A stretch of 64,000 nucleotides of DNA. Source: Maricaulis sp. (GTDB lineage: Bacteria; Pseudomonadota; Alphaproteobacteria; Caulobacterales; Maricaulaceae). Position numbers and translations under genes: made by a program. The notes below the pieces were generated by a model. That model was not told where the DNA came from and ran no database searches. It saw only the letters and a list, made by a program, of their open reading frames with translations. The stretch spans positions 1 to 64,000 of the forward strand of contig NZ_JASBRW010000038.1 in assembly GCF_030149235.1 (NCBI RefSeq), given 5' to 3'. Below are positions 54,561 through 64,000 of this stretch, one piece after another. Position 1 is the first letter of the stretch, and each line of letters opens with the position of its first letter.

Positions 54561-56158
54561 CGCGGGCCTACGCCCCCAATGGCTCGGCGGATCTCCTCGG
54601 GCGAGGTCAGCCCGTCGCGCAACTTCGCCTCGGCGTCCTCGGCCATGGATACAAAGCCCTGGGCCTCAAGCGCCGGCTGGAATTCATGCTCGAAGCGGGC
54701 GCCGCGGATAGCGCTGCGCAGCTCTTCATCGACTTCAAAGGCCTCGGCCAACGCCAGCCGCCCCTTATAGCCGGTGCCTTCACAGGCTTCGCATCCCGTG
54801 CCCTGACAGGTCTGGCAGGTCCGTCGGACCAGGCGCTGCCCCATCACGCCGACCAGGGTCGAGGCTAGCAGATAGTCCTCCACCCCCATATCGATCAGCC
54901 GCAAAATGGCCGAGGGCGCATCATTTGTGTGCAAGGTGGAGAGAACGAGATGGCCCGTCATCGCCGCCTGGACCGCGGTCTTGGCTGTCTCGGTATCGCG
55001 GATCTCGCCGACCATGACGACATCAGGGTCATGGCGCAGGAAGGAGCGCAGAGCGCTGGCAAACGTCACGCCAATGGCCGGATTGGTCTGCGACTGGGCG
55101 ATGCCGGCGAGACGGTATTCGATCGGGTCCTCGATGGTGAGGATTTTGCGCTCGCCATCGGCAAGCCGGCGCAGGAAGGCGTAAAGCGAGGTGGTTTTGC
55201 CACTGCCGGTCGGGCCGGTAACCAGGATCAGGCCATGCGGCTTGGACAGGGCGCGGCTGGCCAGCTGGGTGACCTGCTCGGAAAAGCCGAGCTCGGTAAG
55301 TTCATGCAGGCTGGCATCGGGATCGAGCAGGCGGATCACCACGCCCTCGCCGAACTGGCCCGGCACGACCGAGACCCGGAGATCGATCGAGCGCCCCTCG
55401 ACCGGCAGGCTGAGGCGACCATCCTGGGAGCGGCGGCGCTCGGCGATATCGAGATCGGCAAGGACCTTGATACGCGAGATCAGCGCCAGCGCCTGGGCCG
55501 CAGGCAGCGATCGCTCATCGCGCAACACCCCGTCGACCCGGAAGCGCACCCCGGCATCGCGGGCACCGGGCTCGATATGGATATCACTGGCGCGCGCTTT
55601 CACGGCGGCCGTGATCAGCACATTGACCAGGCGCACCGTCGGCGCCGCGCCGGCCAGGTCCCGCAGGCGTTCCGCATCGGCGCTAACATCGACCGCATCG
55701 AGCCCGTCCTCGGCCATGACCTGGCCGAACCGGTCCTCATAGGCTGCGTTGAATTGCGAGATGGTGGCGACCAGGGGCCGGACGGGCCGTCTCAGGGCGA
55801 AGCTGAGACCGTCAATGGCCGTCCGATGCGCCGGATCGACGACCGCGGCAATGATCGCCTCACCGTCGAGACGCAAGGGCAGGATACGCTCGCGCCGCAG
55901 GAATTCCGCGTTGAGCTCGCGGCGCCAGTCATCCGGTCCGTCTTCGGTCCGCAGATCGGCATCGCTGGCGAGCGCCAGCCCGGCCTCGCTGGCAAAGCTT
56001 TCGGCGAGCATGGTTTCCGACATCAGCCCGAGCTGGGAGATGATCTGGTCGACCGGTTCTCCGGTACGCTCCGCCAGCTCGAGCGCATGCGCCGCATCGG
56101 CCGTCGAAAGACGGCCCTGGGTCTGCAATTGGTCGAGGCGGTCGCGGATCGTGCTCAT
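54557..56158 (-). CDS. gspE: Type II secretion ATPase GspE
   Basis: A 533-residue cytoplasmic ATPase, first gene of the operon. N-terminal T2SSE-N domain, then an ATPase core: Walker A TGPTGSGKTT (residues 314-323), Asp box IEDPIEYRL, Walker B DVVMVGEIRD, His box STLHTND. A zinc site is formed by Cys448, Cys451, Cys456 and Cys459. Drives pseudopilus assembly. No further gsp gene (gspN, gspO) is in the window. Confidence 0.95.
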   Translation of the reverse strand: MSTIRDRLDQLQTQGRLSTADAAHALELAERTGEPVDQIISQLGLMSETMLAESFASEAGLALASDADLRTEDGPDDWRRELNAEFLRRERILPLRLDGEAIIAAVVDPAHRTAIDGLSFALRRPVRPLVATISQFNAAYEDRFGQVMAEDGLDAVDVSADAERLRDLAGAAPTVRLVNVLITAAVKARASDIHIEPGARDAGVRFRVDGVLRDERSLPAAQALALISRIKVLADLDIAERRRSQDGRLSLPVEGRSIDLRVSVVPGQFGEGVVIRLLDPDASLHELTELGFSEQVTQLASRALSKPHGLILVTGPTGSGKTTSLYAFLRRLADGERKILTIEDPIEYRLAGIAQSQTNPAIGVTFASALRSFLRHDPDVVMVGEIRDTETAKTAVQAAMTGHLVLSTLHTNDAPSAILRLIDMGVEDYLLASTLVGVMGQRLVRRTCQTCQGTGCEACEGTGYKGRLALAEAFEVDEELRSAIRGARFEHEFQPALEAQGFVSMAEDAEAKLRDGLTSPEEIRRAIGGVGPR

Positions 56159-56231
56159 GAGGAAAGTCTACGGCAGGCCGGTCGCCGGGGCTAGCGCCAG
56201 GCCCTGTGGCTGTACGGGACCCTGGAATGCG

Positions 56232-56260
56232 AAAGCCGCGGCGGAGACCGCCGCGGCTTT
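56232..56260 (-). terminator. Terminator after the giant surface protein gene
   Basis: A perfect 13-bp inverted repeat (56232-56244 with 56248-56260) with a 3-base loop, ending in TTT on both strands. It lies 24 bases after the stop of the giant gene and upstream of gspE, so it separates the two transcription units. Confidence 0.85.
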
Positions 56261-56283
56261 GCACTGTTCAAGGTCATGCCGGC

Positions 56284-59200
56284 CTACTGCATGCTGAGCG
56301 GCAGGCGGACACGGACCATGGCGCTGTTGGCTTCCAGATCGCTCTCGCCCAGGCCCTGAACCGAGACCTCGCCGGAGAGAATGCCGCCATTGCTCAGTTC
56401 GGCATTGAAGCCGAGGCGGGCGTCCGCGCGGAAATCGCCGAGGCTCGTTAGCACGCCATTGGAGTTGTAGACGTCGGCATCATCATAATCCCAGACACCG
56501 TTGACGCGGACATAGGGCTCGAAATAGCCGCCATTCGGATTGTCCATCCGGTAGGCGAATTCCGGGCCGAAGTTCAGGCGGCCAATGGTGATGTCCTGGG
56601 ACGGGATGGTGAAGCCGAGGCTGTCGGTATAGGCGCTCTGCTCCTCGGTGAAATAGGCCAGGCCGATCTCCGGAGAGATACGCCAGCCACCCGAGAAATA
56701 GTCACCGGTCAGGTTGGCTTCGAGCAACCAGCGGTCGGTCTCGAAGTCATCCCAATAGGTCCCGATCGGATTGACCTGGTTTTCCGACTGGCCGTAGGCC
56801 CCGCGTGCGTCGAAATACAGGTTCTCCGACAGGCGGGCGACCATATACGGGCCGGCCATCCAGCCATCACCCTCAACCCGCGAGCGCAGGGCGCCGGTGA
56901 CAGTCTCAGCCGTATCCCACTGGATAAGGGCACCGATCATCACATCCTCGGAGACCATCATGTCGGCACCGAGATAGTAGATGCCGAAATCGCTTTCCGC
57001 ATCGAGACCGGCACGATTGTCGTCAACCGAGCTGTAGGTGGCCTGGAACCAGATATCGGTCGAACCGACACCGCCCTGGTTGTTCGCTGCGAGGACATCG
57101 CTTTGCGGCATGGACTTCTCGTTTGCCGCGCGGATCGCGTTGAGGCTGGTGGAGAAGTTGGCCTGGAAACGACCATCGCGGAAGTCAGCCGAGAAATGGT
57201 TCGGCGTCGTGGCTTCGTCACCGGACCGCATGCGCTGCGCCAGGCGCGGCGAATTGGTCAGGATCTGGTCGGCACGGGCTGCCATGAAGGAGCGGATCGC
57301 CGACAGGGTGACTTCCTGGATGTAGGCCTCGTTGCGGACGTTGGCGAAGGTACAGACCATGGTCTCTTCAGGATCGAGGTCGATCGTGATGGTGCCATTG
57401 GCCAGGTCCACGACATTGCCGCCATCGGTATCACCGGTACAGGTGATGGCCGACAGGTCCCATTCCGCATTTGCCGCCTGGCTGATGGCATAGGTGCCGC
57501 GCAGGACGGTGAAGCCGGCCGAGCTGGCCGTACCGTTGGAGGTATTCAGCGTCAGCCCGTTCACCGCCGTGATATCGGAGGCGTAGGAGAAGCTGCCCTC
57601 ACCGGCAATCGACGGAGCCGTCGTTGCCACAATGGTCAGGCTGCCCTCACGCGGCTCCAGCGTGATGGTGACCGGAATGACGATGGTGTCGAGCGTATTG
57701 GCCTTGGCCAAGCCGCCCTCCTGTCCGGACGGAACCACCTCGGTGATGGTGATGTTGGCCGAATAGGTCCCCGGAGCCAGATCCAGTACCGCAGCGGTGA
57801 AGCTGACGGTGAATTCCAGCGAGCCGGAAGCCGGGATGGAACCCGAGGTCGGGTCGATCGTCAGCCAGGGCTGGTCGGTCGCAGCGGTGAAGAAGAAGGC
57901 CGCACCGCCGGTATTGTCCAGGCTGAAAGTCGTGCTCTCGGTCGTCGGATCATCGGTCAGGGACGCGAAGGTGATCTCGACATCCGGGATCGCGGTCTCG
58001 TCGATCTTCGGATCCGCGGTGAACTCGAAGTCACAGGTGACGGAGTCCGCCGGGGACAGGGTGATATTCGCCGTTCCCGTGCCGGTATCAACGGTCGTGG
58101 AACCGCCGGTACACATGATGGCATCAAGCGTGAAGTCGCCGAAATCATCGAGCACGACGGCATAGCTGCCCTCGGCCAGATCGCTGAAGATCGAGGAGCC
58201 GGCCTGCGCCACCGTGGTGATCGAGAAGTCGCCAAGATCGCCGGTGTAATCGAACGTGCCGTCCGCTGCACCGGTTATGGAGGTGGCGATGGTGACCGTG
58301 CCGCGACGCATGTCGACAGAGAAGATATCGGTCTCGGTACCATCCGTCTGGGCATTGCCATTGGCATCGGCACCGCCGGTCACGGTGACATCAATATCGG
58401 TGATATTGTCGCCATTATCCGCCACTGCATAGGTCGCCGTGTAGACCGTGTCGCCGCTGGAGAAGGCCCCAGAGGTGAAGGTCAGCGTGCCGGACAGATC
58501 ATCCGAACCGAAATCAATCGCCGGAACGGTGGTCGGGTCCATCGCTTCGGAGAAGGTCACTGCCAGGGTGAAGGGCGTGCCGACATCGGCGACACCCAGC
58601 AGGGCATCGGACGCGACCACGCTGACAACCGTCGGCGCAGACACGTCTGCGTCGAGGGAGAACTGGGTCGCGGCAGTATTGCCATTACCCGGGCCATCGG
58701 TCGCCACATCGGCAGCAACATCGACCGTCACCGCGCCGTCAGCGGCCGGCGTGATCGTGGCACCATAGGTCGTGCCCGAGCCGGTGAAGGCCGAAGCCGC
58801 ACCATTGCCGACCGTGATGTCGGCCAGCTCGAAGCCGGTGACAGCTTCGGAGAAGGTGAAGCTCACATCGAACGGACCGGTCTGCACACCCGTTGCCACA
58901 GACGCGATGATCACGTCCGGCGGGGTCAGGTCGGTGTCGACGCTGAACTGCGAGGCTGCCGTATTGCTGTTGCCCGCAATGTCGGTCAGGCGACCGGCCG
59001 GAATATCGACCGTCAGCGTGCCTTCCGCGGTCGGCGTGACTTCAGCGGTCCAGCTGTCTCCGGAACCGGAGAAAGCGGAGAGCACACCATTGATCACATC
59101 GACATCGATGGCGGCAAAGCCGGTCACGTCTTCAGAGAAGTCAATGGTGAGGGTGAACGGACCGGACTGGATCGCCGTCGGGCCGGTAAAGGCCACGGTC

Positions 59201-62200
59201 GGCGGGGTGATGTCAGCCGCGACGGAGAACTGGGTCGCCGCCTCGCTCGGGTTGGACACGGCATCCTGGCCGGCACCCAGGGCGATATCGACGGTTACAT
59301 TACCGTCAGCTGCCGGGGTGATGGTGGCCTGGTAGGTCGTACCGGAGCCGGTAAAGCCGGACGCGGCACCATTGCCCACCGTCAGGTCGGAAACCTCGAA
59401 ACCGGTGACGGCTTCGGAGAAGACGACATCGATGGTGAAGGCGCCGATCTGGGTTGCGGTCGGACCGGTGATGGCGACAGACGGGCCATCCTGGTCGAGC
59501 GCAGCCGTGGCGGTTTGCGCCGTGGAGACGTTACCGGCCGCATCCGTCAGGGTGACGGACAGGGTCAGCGTACCGTCCGGCAGGCCGGACAGGTCGATCG
59601 GGGAAATATTCTGCCCCGCAGAGGTGACCGTGCCGGATCCGGTGACCGGGCTGCCACCGCTATCGGAGGTGAAGCTGTAATTATAGGTCGTGCCGGTTTC
59701 CGCACCGGTGAAGTCGAAGAAGCCGTTCGGCGCGGTGACCGCGTTGAAGGACGGCGTATCCAGGCCCGTGAAGCCGACGGTGAAGCCGGTCGGGGCCGTG
59801 ACATCGACATCGATGGTGAACTGGGTCGCGGCGGTATTGCCATTGCCCGCGGCATCAGAGGCGGCACCGGCATTGACGTCGACCGTCGCTGCACCATCCG
59901 CGATCGGGGTTGCGGTGACGGAATAGGTCGTTCCGGACCCGCTGAAGCCGGACAGGGTCAGCTCGGCGCTGGCCGTGATGTCGCCAACAACGAAGTCGGC
60001 CACCGATTCCGAGAAGACGATATCGACGGTGAAGGCCGAATTGGTCGGACCGGTCGCTGTAGAGGAAACGGTCACCGTCGGCGGGGTCTCATCATTGGTG
60101 ATGGTGAACTGGGTCGCGGCCGTATTGCCGTTGCCCGCGCCATCATTGGCCACGCCAGCGGCGACATCGACCGTCACCGCACCGTCAGCGGCCGGGGTGA
60201 TGGTTGCGGTGTAGGTGTCGCCGGAACCGGAGAAACCCGAGGCCGCCGCGTTGCCCAGCGTGATATCGCCAACCACGAAGCCGGTGACGCTTTCCGAGAA
60301 GGTGAAGGTGGCCGTAAAGGCACCGGACACCGGATCGGACGAACCGGTCGTGATCGCCACGCTCGGCGGGGTTTCGTCATTGGTGATGGCGAACTGGGTG
60401 GCAGCCGTATTGCCATTACCCGCGGCATCCGTGGCGACACCAGCATTGATGTCGACAGAGACCTGGCCGTCGCCCGACGGGGTGATGGTGGCGGTATAAG
60501 TGTCGCCGGAACCGGAGAAGCCGGAGGCGGCACCATTGCCGACAGTCAGATCACCGACCACGAAACCGGTGACGCTCTCGGTGAAGGTCACGGTGATGGT
60601 AAAGGCCCCGGACACCGGGTCGGACGAACCGGTCGCGATGGAAACATCCGGCGCGGTTTCGTCATTGGTGCGCGTGAACTGGGTCGCGGCGGTGTTGTCG
60701 TTGCCGGCCGCATCCTGGGCCACAGCAGCAGCGACATCGACGGTCACCGCGCCATCAGCTGACGGGGTGATGGTGGCCGAATAGGTATCACCGGAACCGG
60801 AGAAGCCCGAAGCGACCGCATTGCCCAGCGTGATATCGCCGACGACAAATCCGGTCACGCTTTCGGAGAAGGTGAACGTGGCCGTGAAGGCACCGGAGAC
60901 CGGGTCGGACGAGGTCGAGCTGATGATGACCGTCGGCGCCGTTTCGTCATTGGTGACGGAGAATTGCGTCGCGGCGGTATTGGTATTGCCCACCTGGTCA
61001 GCGGCAACACCGGCAGCGACGTCGAGCGTTACCGCGCCATCAGCGGACGGGGTCACGGTCGCGGTATAGGTATCACCGGAACCGGAGAAACCGGACAGGG
61101 CTGCATTACCCGCAGTGATGTCGCCAACGACAAAGCCGGTGACGCTTTCCGAGAAGGTGAAGGTGGCGGTGAAAGCACCGGACACCGGGTCAACCGAACC
61201 ATTGGTAATCGCCACGCTCGGCTGGGTCAGGTCAAGCGGCGCCGTATCGGTCGCCGGGCTGGACGTATTGCCGGACGGATCAGTCAGCGTCAGCGATACG
61301 GTCAGCGTACCTTCCGACAAGCCGGACAGATCAAGACCGGTAAAGTCGAACTCATTCAATTCACCAGGCGAGGCCGGCGCCGGAAGCGTACCCGTACCCG
61401 TGACCGGCGTGCCGCCACCGCTCGAACTGATTGAGTAGGCGTAATCGGTCAGGCGCTCCGGATCAGACAGGGTGAAGGAGGCATTGGTATAGTTCGACGG
61501 GCCATAGCCGGTCGCATCGAAGGCGACGGTGAAGCCGGACGGGGCCTCATTGTCGAAACCGGAACCGGTGAGACCAAAGATGTAGGGGTTCTCGTCGGTA
61601 TCATTATTGGCGATCGAGACCGAGGCGTTGATCGGTCCAACCGCGCTCGGATCAAAAGTGACCACGAAAGAGGAGGTCCCGGCCGCAGCAATCGTCGAGG
61701 CCGGCTGAGAGGTCACCGTGAAGTCGGTGCTACCCGAAATCGTGACGGCATTGGCACCCAGGGTCAGGTCGGACGAACCGGTATTCTGGATGATGAAGGT
61801 CGCGGTCGGTGTGGCGCCGGAAATATTGACCGAACCGAAATCGGTGCCGTCAGCGGAGGCCGGGGTCGCATCGCCATTGAGGATGCTCAGCGTGGCGGTG
61901 CTGTCGACGACATTGATTTCCGGACCGGTAACGCCAGACCCGGAAATGCCGAACGTGTACGGGTTCTCATCCGCATCATTGGTCGCAAAGGACAGCGTGT
62001 CGGAGCGGCTGCCGATCGCGGTCGGGTCGAAAGTGACCTCGAACGTGGTCGAATTGCCGGCTGCGACCGGGCTGGAGGGCTGACTGGTGATGGAGAAGTC
62101 CGTCCCCGTCGTCAGCGTTACCGTACCGACAGTCAGGTCTGTGGTGCCGTCATTGCGGATGGTGAAGGTGCGGCTGGCCGTACCGGAGGCGACATCGGCG

Positions 62201-64000
62201 GTCCCGATGAAGGTGCCGTCAGTAGCGCCGGGGGTCGCATCGCCATTGGCGATTTCCACGCCGAGGCCGAGCGTCGTGGCTTCCGGCGCGGCGACGGCGA
62301 TGGCCACGGTGAAGTTATTGGACGCGGTATTGTCTGCGCCGCTACCATTCTGGGCACCGGCTGCATTGTACTGAACTTCAGCCGTACCAACGCCGGTCGG
62401 GGTCAAGGCGACCGTGTATTCGGCAGCACTGACCGGGGTAATGCCGGCCAGCGTCACACCGGTAAGGGTGAAATCGCCGGCATCGACGCCGGTCACATCT
62501 TCGCTGAAGAGCAGGTCGACATTGAAGTTCGACGCCACGGAGAGCGGGCCGGACGGGCCTTCAATACGCGAGGTCGGCGCGGGAACCTGGATGGACAGCG
62601 TGTCCGTCGCGCCGGAGATGGTGACCGCGCCGACATCGGAGCGCGTTGCGGACAGATTACTGGTGGTATTGACGTAATCGCCAACAGTCGCGCCACCCGG
62701 GACGGCGACCGTGACCGAGAAGGTACAGCTTTCATCCTGGCCGAGATTACCCCCGGTCAGCGTCAGCGTGCTGGTGCCGGACAGGGACGAGCCGACACCA
62801 CAGACGTCAGTCTGCGTACCGCTGGTCGAGGCCAGACCCGAGAGAACCGCGTCCAGATCATCGGTAAACGCCAGCCCGGTCGTGGTGAAGCTGCCGGCGG
62901 CAGAGATGGTGAATTCCAGGGTCACATTATCGCCCGGCTCGGCCGGGTCATTGGTGAACGCCTTGGAGAAGTCGATCGTTCCCGTACCCTCAGCGCCGGC
63001 AATCTCGAGACCCGGAGCGACCGCATCATCAACAACGCCACCGCTCGTGGCGAGCGTCAGACTCAACGCACTGGTAGCAAAGTTCGTAACACCTGCAGGT
63101 GCGCTCGACGGCGTGTCGATGACCACATCGAAGCTACAGCTATCGCCCGCTGCCAGATTCAGGCCGACGGCAATGAGGAAGGTGGTGCCGGACAGCGAAG
63201 AGCCGGTGCCGCACATATCGTTCAAGGCACCGCTGGTGCTGGACGCACCGGACATCGCCGCTGTCAGGTTCTGGCTAAAGACGCCATTGGACAAATCTTC
63301 CGCCGAGTTGTTAGCCAGCGTGAAACGCAACGTGGCGGCCGCATCAGGCGCGATCGGATCGTCGATGAACTCGGCGGTGAAATCGATCTGGTCCTTCAAC
63401 GGCACGGGCGGCGAGGCGTCATAAGCAACCGAGAAGAGGTTGGAGGCGTTATTGTCGTTTCCGGCCAGGTCAGTCACCGTCGCTGCCGGTAGCTCGACCG
63501 TGATCGGGGTGCCGCCGGTCGGCGTCACTTCGACATTGGCACTGAACACGGCGCCACCGCCATCACCGCCGCCACCGCCGGTCAGAGCAACCGTTGCGTT
63601 TGTGACAGTGAGGTCGCTGACGTCAAAACCATTGACCGCCTCACCGTTGAGCGTGGTGGAGTCAATAAAGCCGACATTGATATTGAAGGCCGCACTGACC
63701 GGACCGTCGGGACCGGTAATCGATACATTCGGTGCGGCCGTGTCGGTCACGACCACCACATCGACATCTGGGATAACCAGCGTGAACGGCGTCGCCGCAC
63801 CATCGGGATCAGCGATACCGGTCAGCGATGAAGCGGAAACGGAATAGGTGCCGGCCGGGGTCGAGGCCGGAACGGTGAAATCGAAGAGAACGGTGCAGTA
63901 TATGAAACCCGCTCCGGCCTGGGACAGACCGCTAAAGCCGATTGTCCCGCTGCCGCTGGCAACGGCCTCGCTGTCGAGATCACAAGCACCGGTGCTCAGC
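56284..64000 (-). CDS. Giant Ig-like repeat surface protein with autotransporter-type C-terminus, 5'-truncated
   Basis: At least 2570 residues; the frame is open to the right edge, so the N-terminus and signal are missing and the GTG at 63759 is internal. From the N-side: DUF11-like beta domains with repeated CGxGSSLSG motifs, two choice-of-anchor-D/HYDIN-like domains (ending ENPYxFGxxGSG), about nine Ig-like domains (SESVTGFVVGDIT, SGFSGSGDTYTATITP), a BACON-like domain (TDQPWLTIDPTSG), prealbumin-like segments, then a roughly 300-residue beta-barrel autotransporter domain ending VRVRLPLSMQ. Probably displayed on the outer membrane as an adhesin or matrix protein. The last residue is Gln rather than the usual aromatic. 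Confidence 0.9.
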   Translation of the reverse strand, partial: LSTGACDLDSEAVASGSGTIGFSGLSQAGAGFIYCTVLFDFTVPASTPAGTYSVSASSLTGIADPDGAATPFTLVIPDVDVVVVTDTAAPNVSITGPDGPVSAAFNINVGFIDSTTLNGEAVNGFDVSDLTVTNATVALTGGGGGDGGGAVFSANVEVTPTGGTPITVELPAATVTDLAGNDNNASNLFSVAYDASPPVPLKDQIDFTAEFIDDPIAPDAAATLRFTLANNSAEDLSNGVFSQNLTAAMSGASSTSGALNDMCGTGSSLSGTTFLIAVGLNLAAGDSCSFDVVIDTPSSAPAGVTNFATSALSLTLATSGGVVDDAVAPGLEIAGAEGTGTIDFSKAFTNDPAEPGDNVTLEFTISAAGSFTTTGLAFTDDLDAVLSGLASTSGTQTDVCGVGSSLSGTSTLTLTGGNLGQDESCTFSVTVAVPGGATVGDYVNTTSNLSATRSDVGAVTISGATDTLSIQVPAPTSRIEGPSGPLSVASNFNVDLLFSEDVTGVDAGDFTLTGVTLAGITPVSAAEYTVALTPTGVGTAEVQYNAAGAQNGSGADNTASNNFTVAIAVAAPEATTLGLGVEIANGDATPGATDGTFIGTADVASGTASRTFTIRNDGTTDLTVGTVTLTTGTDFSITSQPSSPVAAGNSTTFEVTFDPTAIGSRSDTLSFATNDADENPYTFGISGSGVTGPEINVVDSTATLSILNGDATPASADGTDFGSVNISGATPTATFIIQNTGSSDLTLGANAVTISGSTDFTVTSQPASTIAAAGTSSFVVTFDPSAVGPINASVSIANNDTDENPYIFGLTGSGFDNEAPSGFTVAFDATGYGPSNYTNASFTLSDPERLTDYAYSISSSGGGTPVTGTGTLPAPASPGELNEFDFTGLDLSGLSEGTLTVSLTLTDPSGNTSSPATDTAPLDLTQPSVAITNGSVDPVSGAFTATFTFSESVTGFVVGDITAGNAALSGFSGSGDTYTATVTPSADGAVTLDVAAGVAADQVGNTNTAATQFSVTNDETAPTVIISSTSSDPVSGAFTATFTFSESVTGFVVGDITLGNAVASGFSGSGDTYSATITPSADGAVTVDVAAAVAQDAAGNDNTAATQFTRTNDETAPDVSIATGSSDPVSGAFTITVTFTESVTGFVVGDLTVGNGAASGFSGSGDTYTATITPSGDGQVSVDINAGVATDAAGNGNTAATQFAITNDETPPSVAITTGSSDPVSGAFTATFTFSESVTGFVVGDITLGNAAASGFSGSGDTYTATITPAADGAVTVDVAAGVANDGAGNGNTAATQFTITNDETPPTVTVSSTATGPTNSAFTVDIVFSESVADFVVGDITASAELTLSGFSGSGTTYSVTATPIADGAATVDVNAGAASDAAGNGNTAATQFTIDVDVTAPTGFTVGFTGLDTPSFNAVTAPNGFFDFTGAETGTTYNYSFTSDSGGSPVTGSGTVTSAGQNISPIDLSGLPDGTLTLSVTLTDAAGNVSTAQTATAALDQDGPSVAITGPTATQIGAFTIDVVFSEAVTGFEVSDLTVGNGAASGFTGSGTTYQATITPAADGNVTVDIALGAGQDAVSNPSEAATQFSVAADITPPTVAFTGPTAIQSGPFTLTIDFSEDVTGFAAIDVDVINGVLSAFSGSGDSWTAEVTPTAEGTLTVDIPAGRLTDIAGNSNTAASQFSVDTDLTPPDVIIASVATGVQTGPFDVSFTFSEAVTGFELADITVGNGAASAFTGSGTTYGATITPAADGAVTVDVAADVATDGPGNGNTAATQFSLDADVSAPTVVSVVASDALLGVADVGTPFTLAVTFSEAMDPTTVPAIDFGSDDLSGTLTFTSGAFSSGDTVYTATYAVADNGDNITDIDVTVTGGADANGNAQTDGTETDIFSVDMRRGTVTIATSITGAADGTFDYTGDLGDFSITTVAQAGSSIFSDLAEGSYAVVLDDFGDFTLDAIMCTGGSTTVDTGTGTANITLSPADSVTCDFEFTADPKIDETAIPDVEITFASLTDDPTTESTTFSLDNTGGAAFFFTAATDQPWLTIDPTSGSIPASGSLEFTVSFTAAVLDLAPGTYSANITITEVVPSGQEGGLAKANTLDTIVIPVTITLEPREGSLTIVATTAPSIAGEGSFSYASDITAVNGLTLNTSNGTASSAGFTVLRGTYAISQAANAEWDLSAITCTGDTDGGNVVDLANGTITIDLDPEETMVCTFANVRNEAYIQEVTLSAIRSFMAARADQILTNSPRLAQRMRSGDEATTPNHFSADFRDGRFQANFSTSLNAIRAANEKSMPQSDVLAANNQGGVGSTDIWFQATYSSVDDNRAGLDAESDFGIYYLGADMMVSEDVMIGALIQWDTAETVTGALRSRVEGDGWMAGPYMVARLSENLYFDARGAYGQSENQVNPIGTYWDDFETDRWLLEANLTGDYFSGGWRISPEIGLAYFTEEQSAYTDSLGFTIPSQDITIGRLNFGPEFAYRMDNPNGGYFEPYVRVNGVWDYDDADVYNSNGVLTSLGDFRADARLGFNAELSNGGILSGEVSVQGLGESDLEANSAMVRVRLPLSMQ
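60085..61225 (-). repeat. Four near-identical 285-bp tandem repeats (95-residue Ig-like units)
   Basis: Within the giant surface gene, four 95-residue units follow one another at exactly 285-base spacing: the TPxxDG region recurs near 60195, 60480, 60765 and 61050. Each carries SSDPVSGAFT or close, SESVTGFVVGDIT and NTAATQF. Related but diverged units continue to about 58640. High identity implies recent duplication and likely copy-number change. Confidence 0.85.

Noticed and set aside
57103-60762. Very long open frame (over 1200 codons) on the plus strand opposite the giant surface gene
   Set aside because: It mirrors the repeats and strong codon bias of the real minus-strand gene; the translation is low-complexity (Gly, Arg, Asp) without domains.

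Overview
The window is about 64 kb of GC-rich DNA from a Gram-negative bacterium. The gene set fits a marine alphaproteobacterium, and a Maricaulis- or Hyphomonas-like member of the Caulobacterales/Hyphomonadales is my best guess. That guess is inferred from gene types (tyrosine catabolism, M14 peptidases, SEL1/TPR proteins, TIR-TPR protein, type II secretion) and codon use; I could not run a taxonomic search. I see no CRISPR array, insertion sequence, rRNA or clear tRNA.

Layout. 1-1.7 kb: the 3' part of 4-hydroxyphenylpyruvate dioxygenase and a VOC-fold partner, closed by a strong terminator. 1.7-3.9 kb: a small membrane protein, a MarR regulator and an SRAP (HMCES/YedK) protein. 4.1-7.1 kb: hldE-gmhB-hldD for ADP-heptose (LPS core), convergent with glycerol kinase. 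8.6-15.7 kb: an alpha/beta hydrolase, a HI0933-type flavoprotein, an RND efflux adaptor/pump pair and a DUF1330 protein. 15.7-22.7 kb: a PQQ-type sugar dehydrogenase, a small membrane protein, two tandem paralogues of an unknown family, an Uup-like ABC-F ATPase and an AraC regulator. 22.9-28.4 kb: an exported M14 peptidase, an alkylsulfatase-like lipoprotein and a Crp/Fnr regulator.

28.4-33.1 kb is a three-gene minus-strand cluster. It encodes a membrane-anchored TIR-TPR protein, a 202-residue unknown protein and a TPR/SLOG-like/class III cyclase-domain protein. It is the most plausible undescribed signalling or defence module. 34.2-39.2 kb is a compositionally distinct block (sulfotransferase, glycosyltransferase-like protein, DegT aminotransferase, methyltransferase, GNAT/FemAB-like acyltransferase) that looks like a surface-glycan modification locus. 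39.2-41 kb holds two exported proteins, one resembling a tail fibre.

41-56.2 kb is one long, tightly overlapping minus-strand operon. It runs gspE-F-G-H-I-J-L-M-C-D-K, then a fusion of an ArsP-like permease with an FG-GAP/UnbV propeller, then two SEL1-repeat proteins. The fusion protein inside a secretion operon is the second strong novelty candidate. 56.3-64 kb is the C-terminal part of a giant repetitive Ig-like surface protein with an autotransporter-type C-terminal domain; its 5' end lies outside the window.
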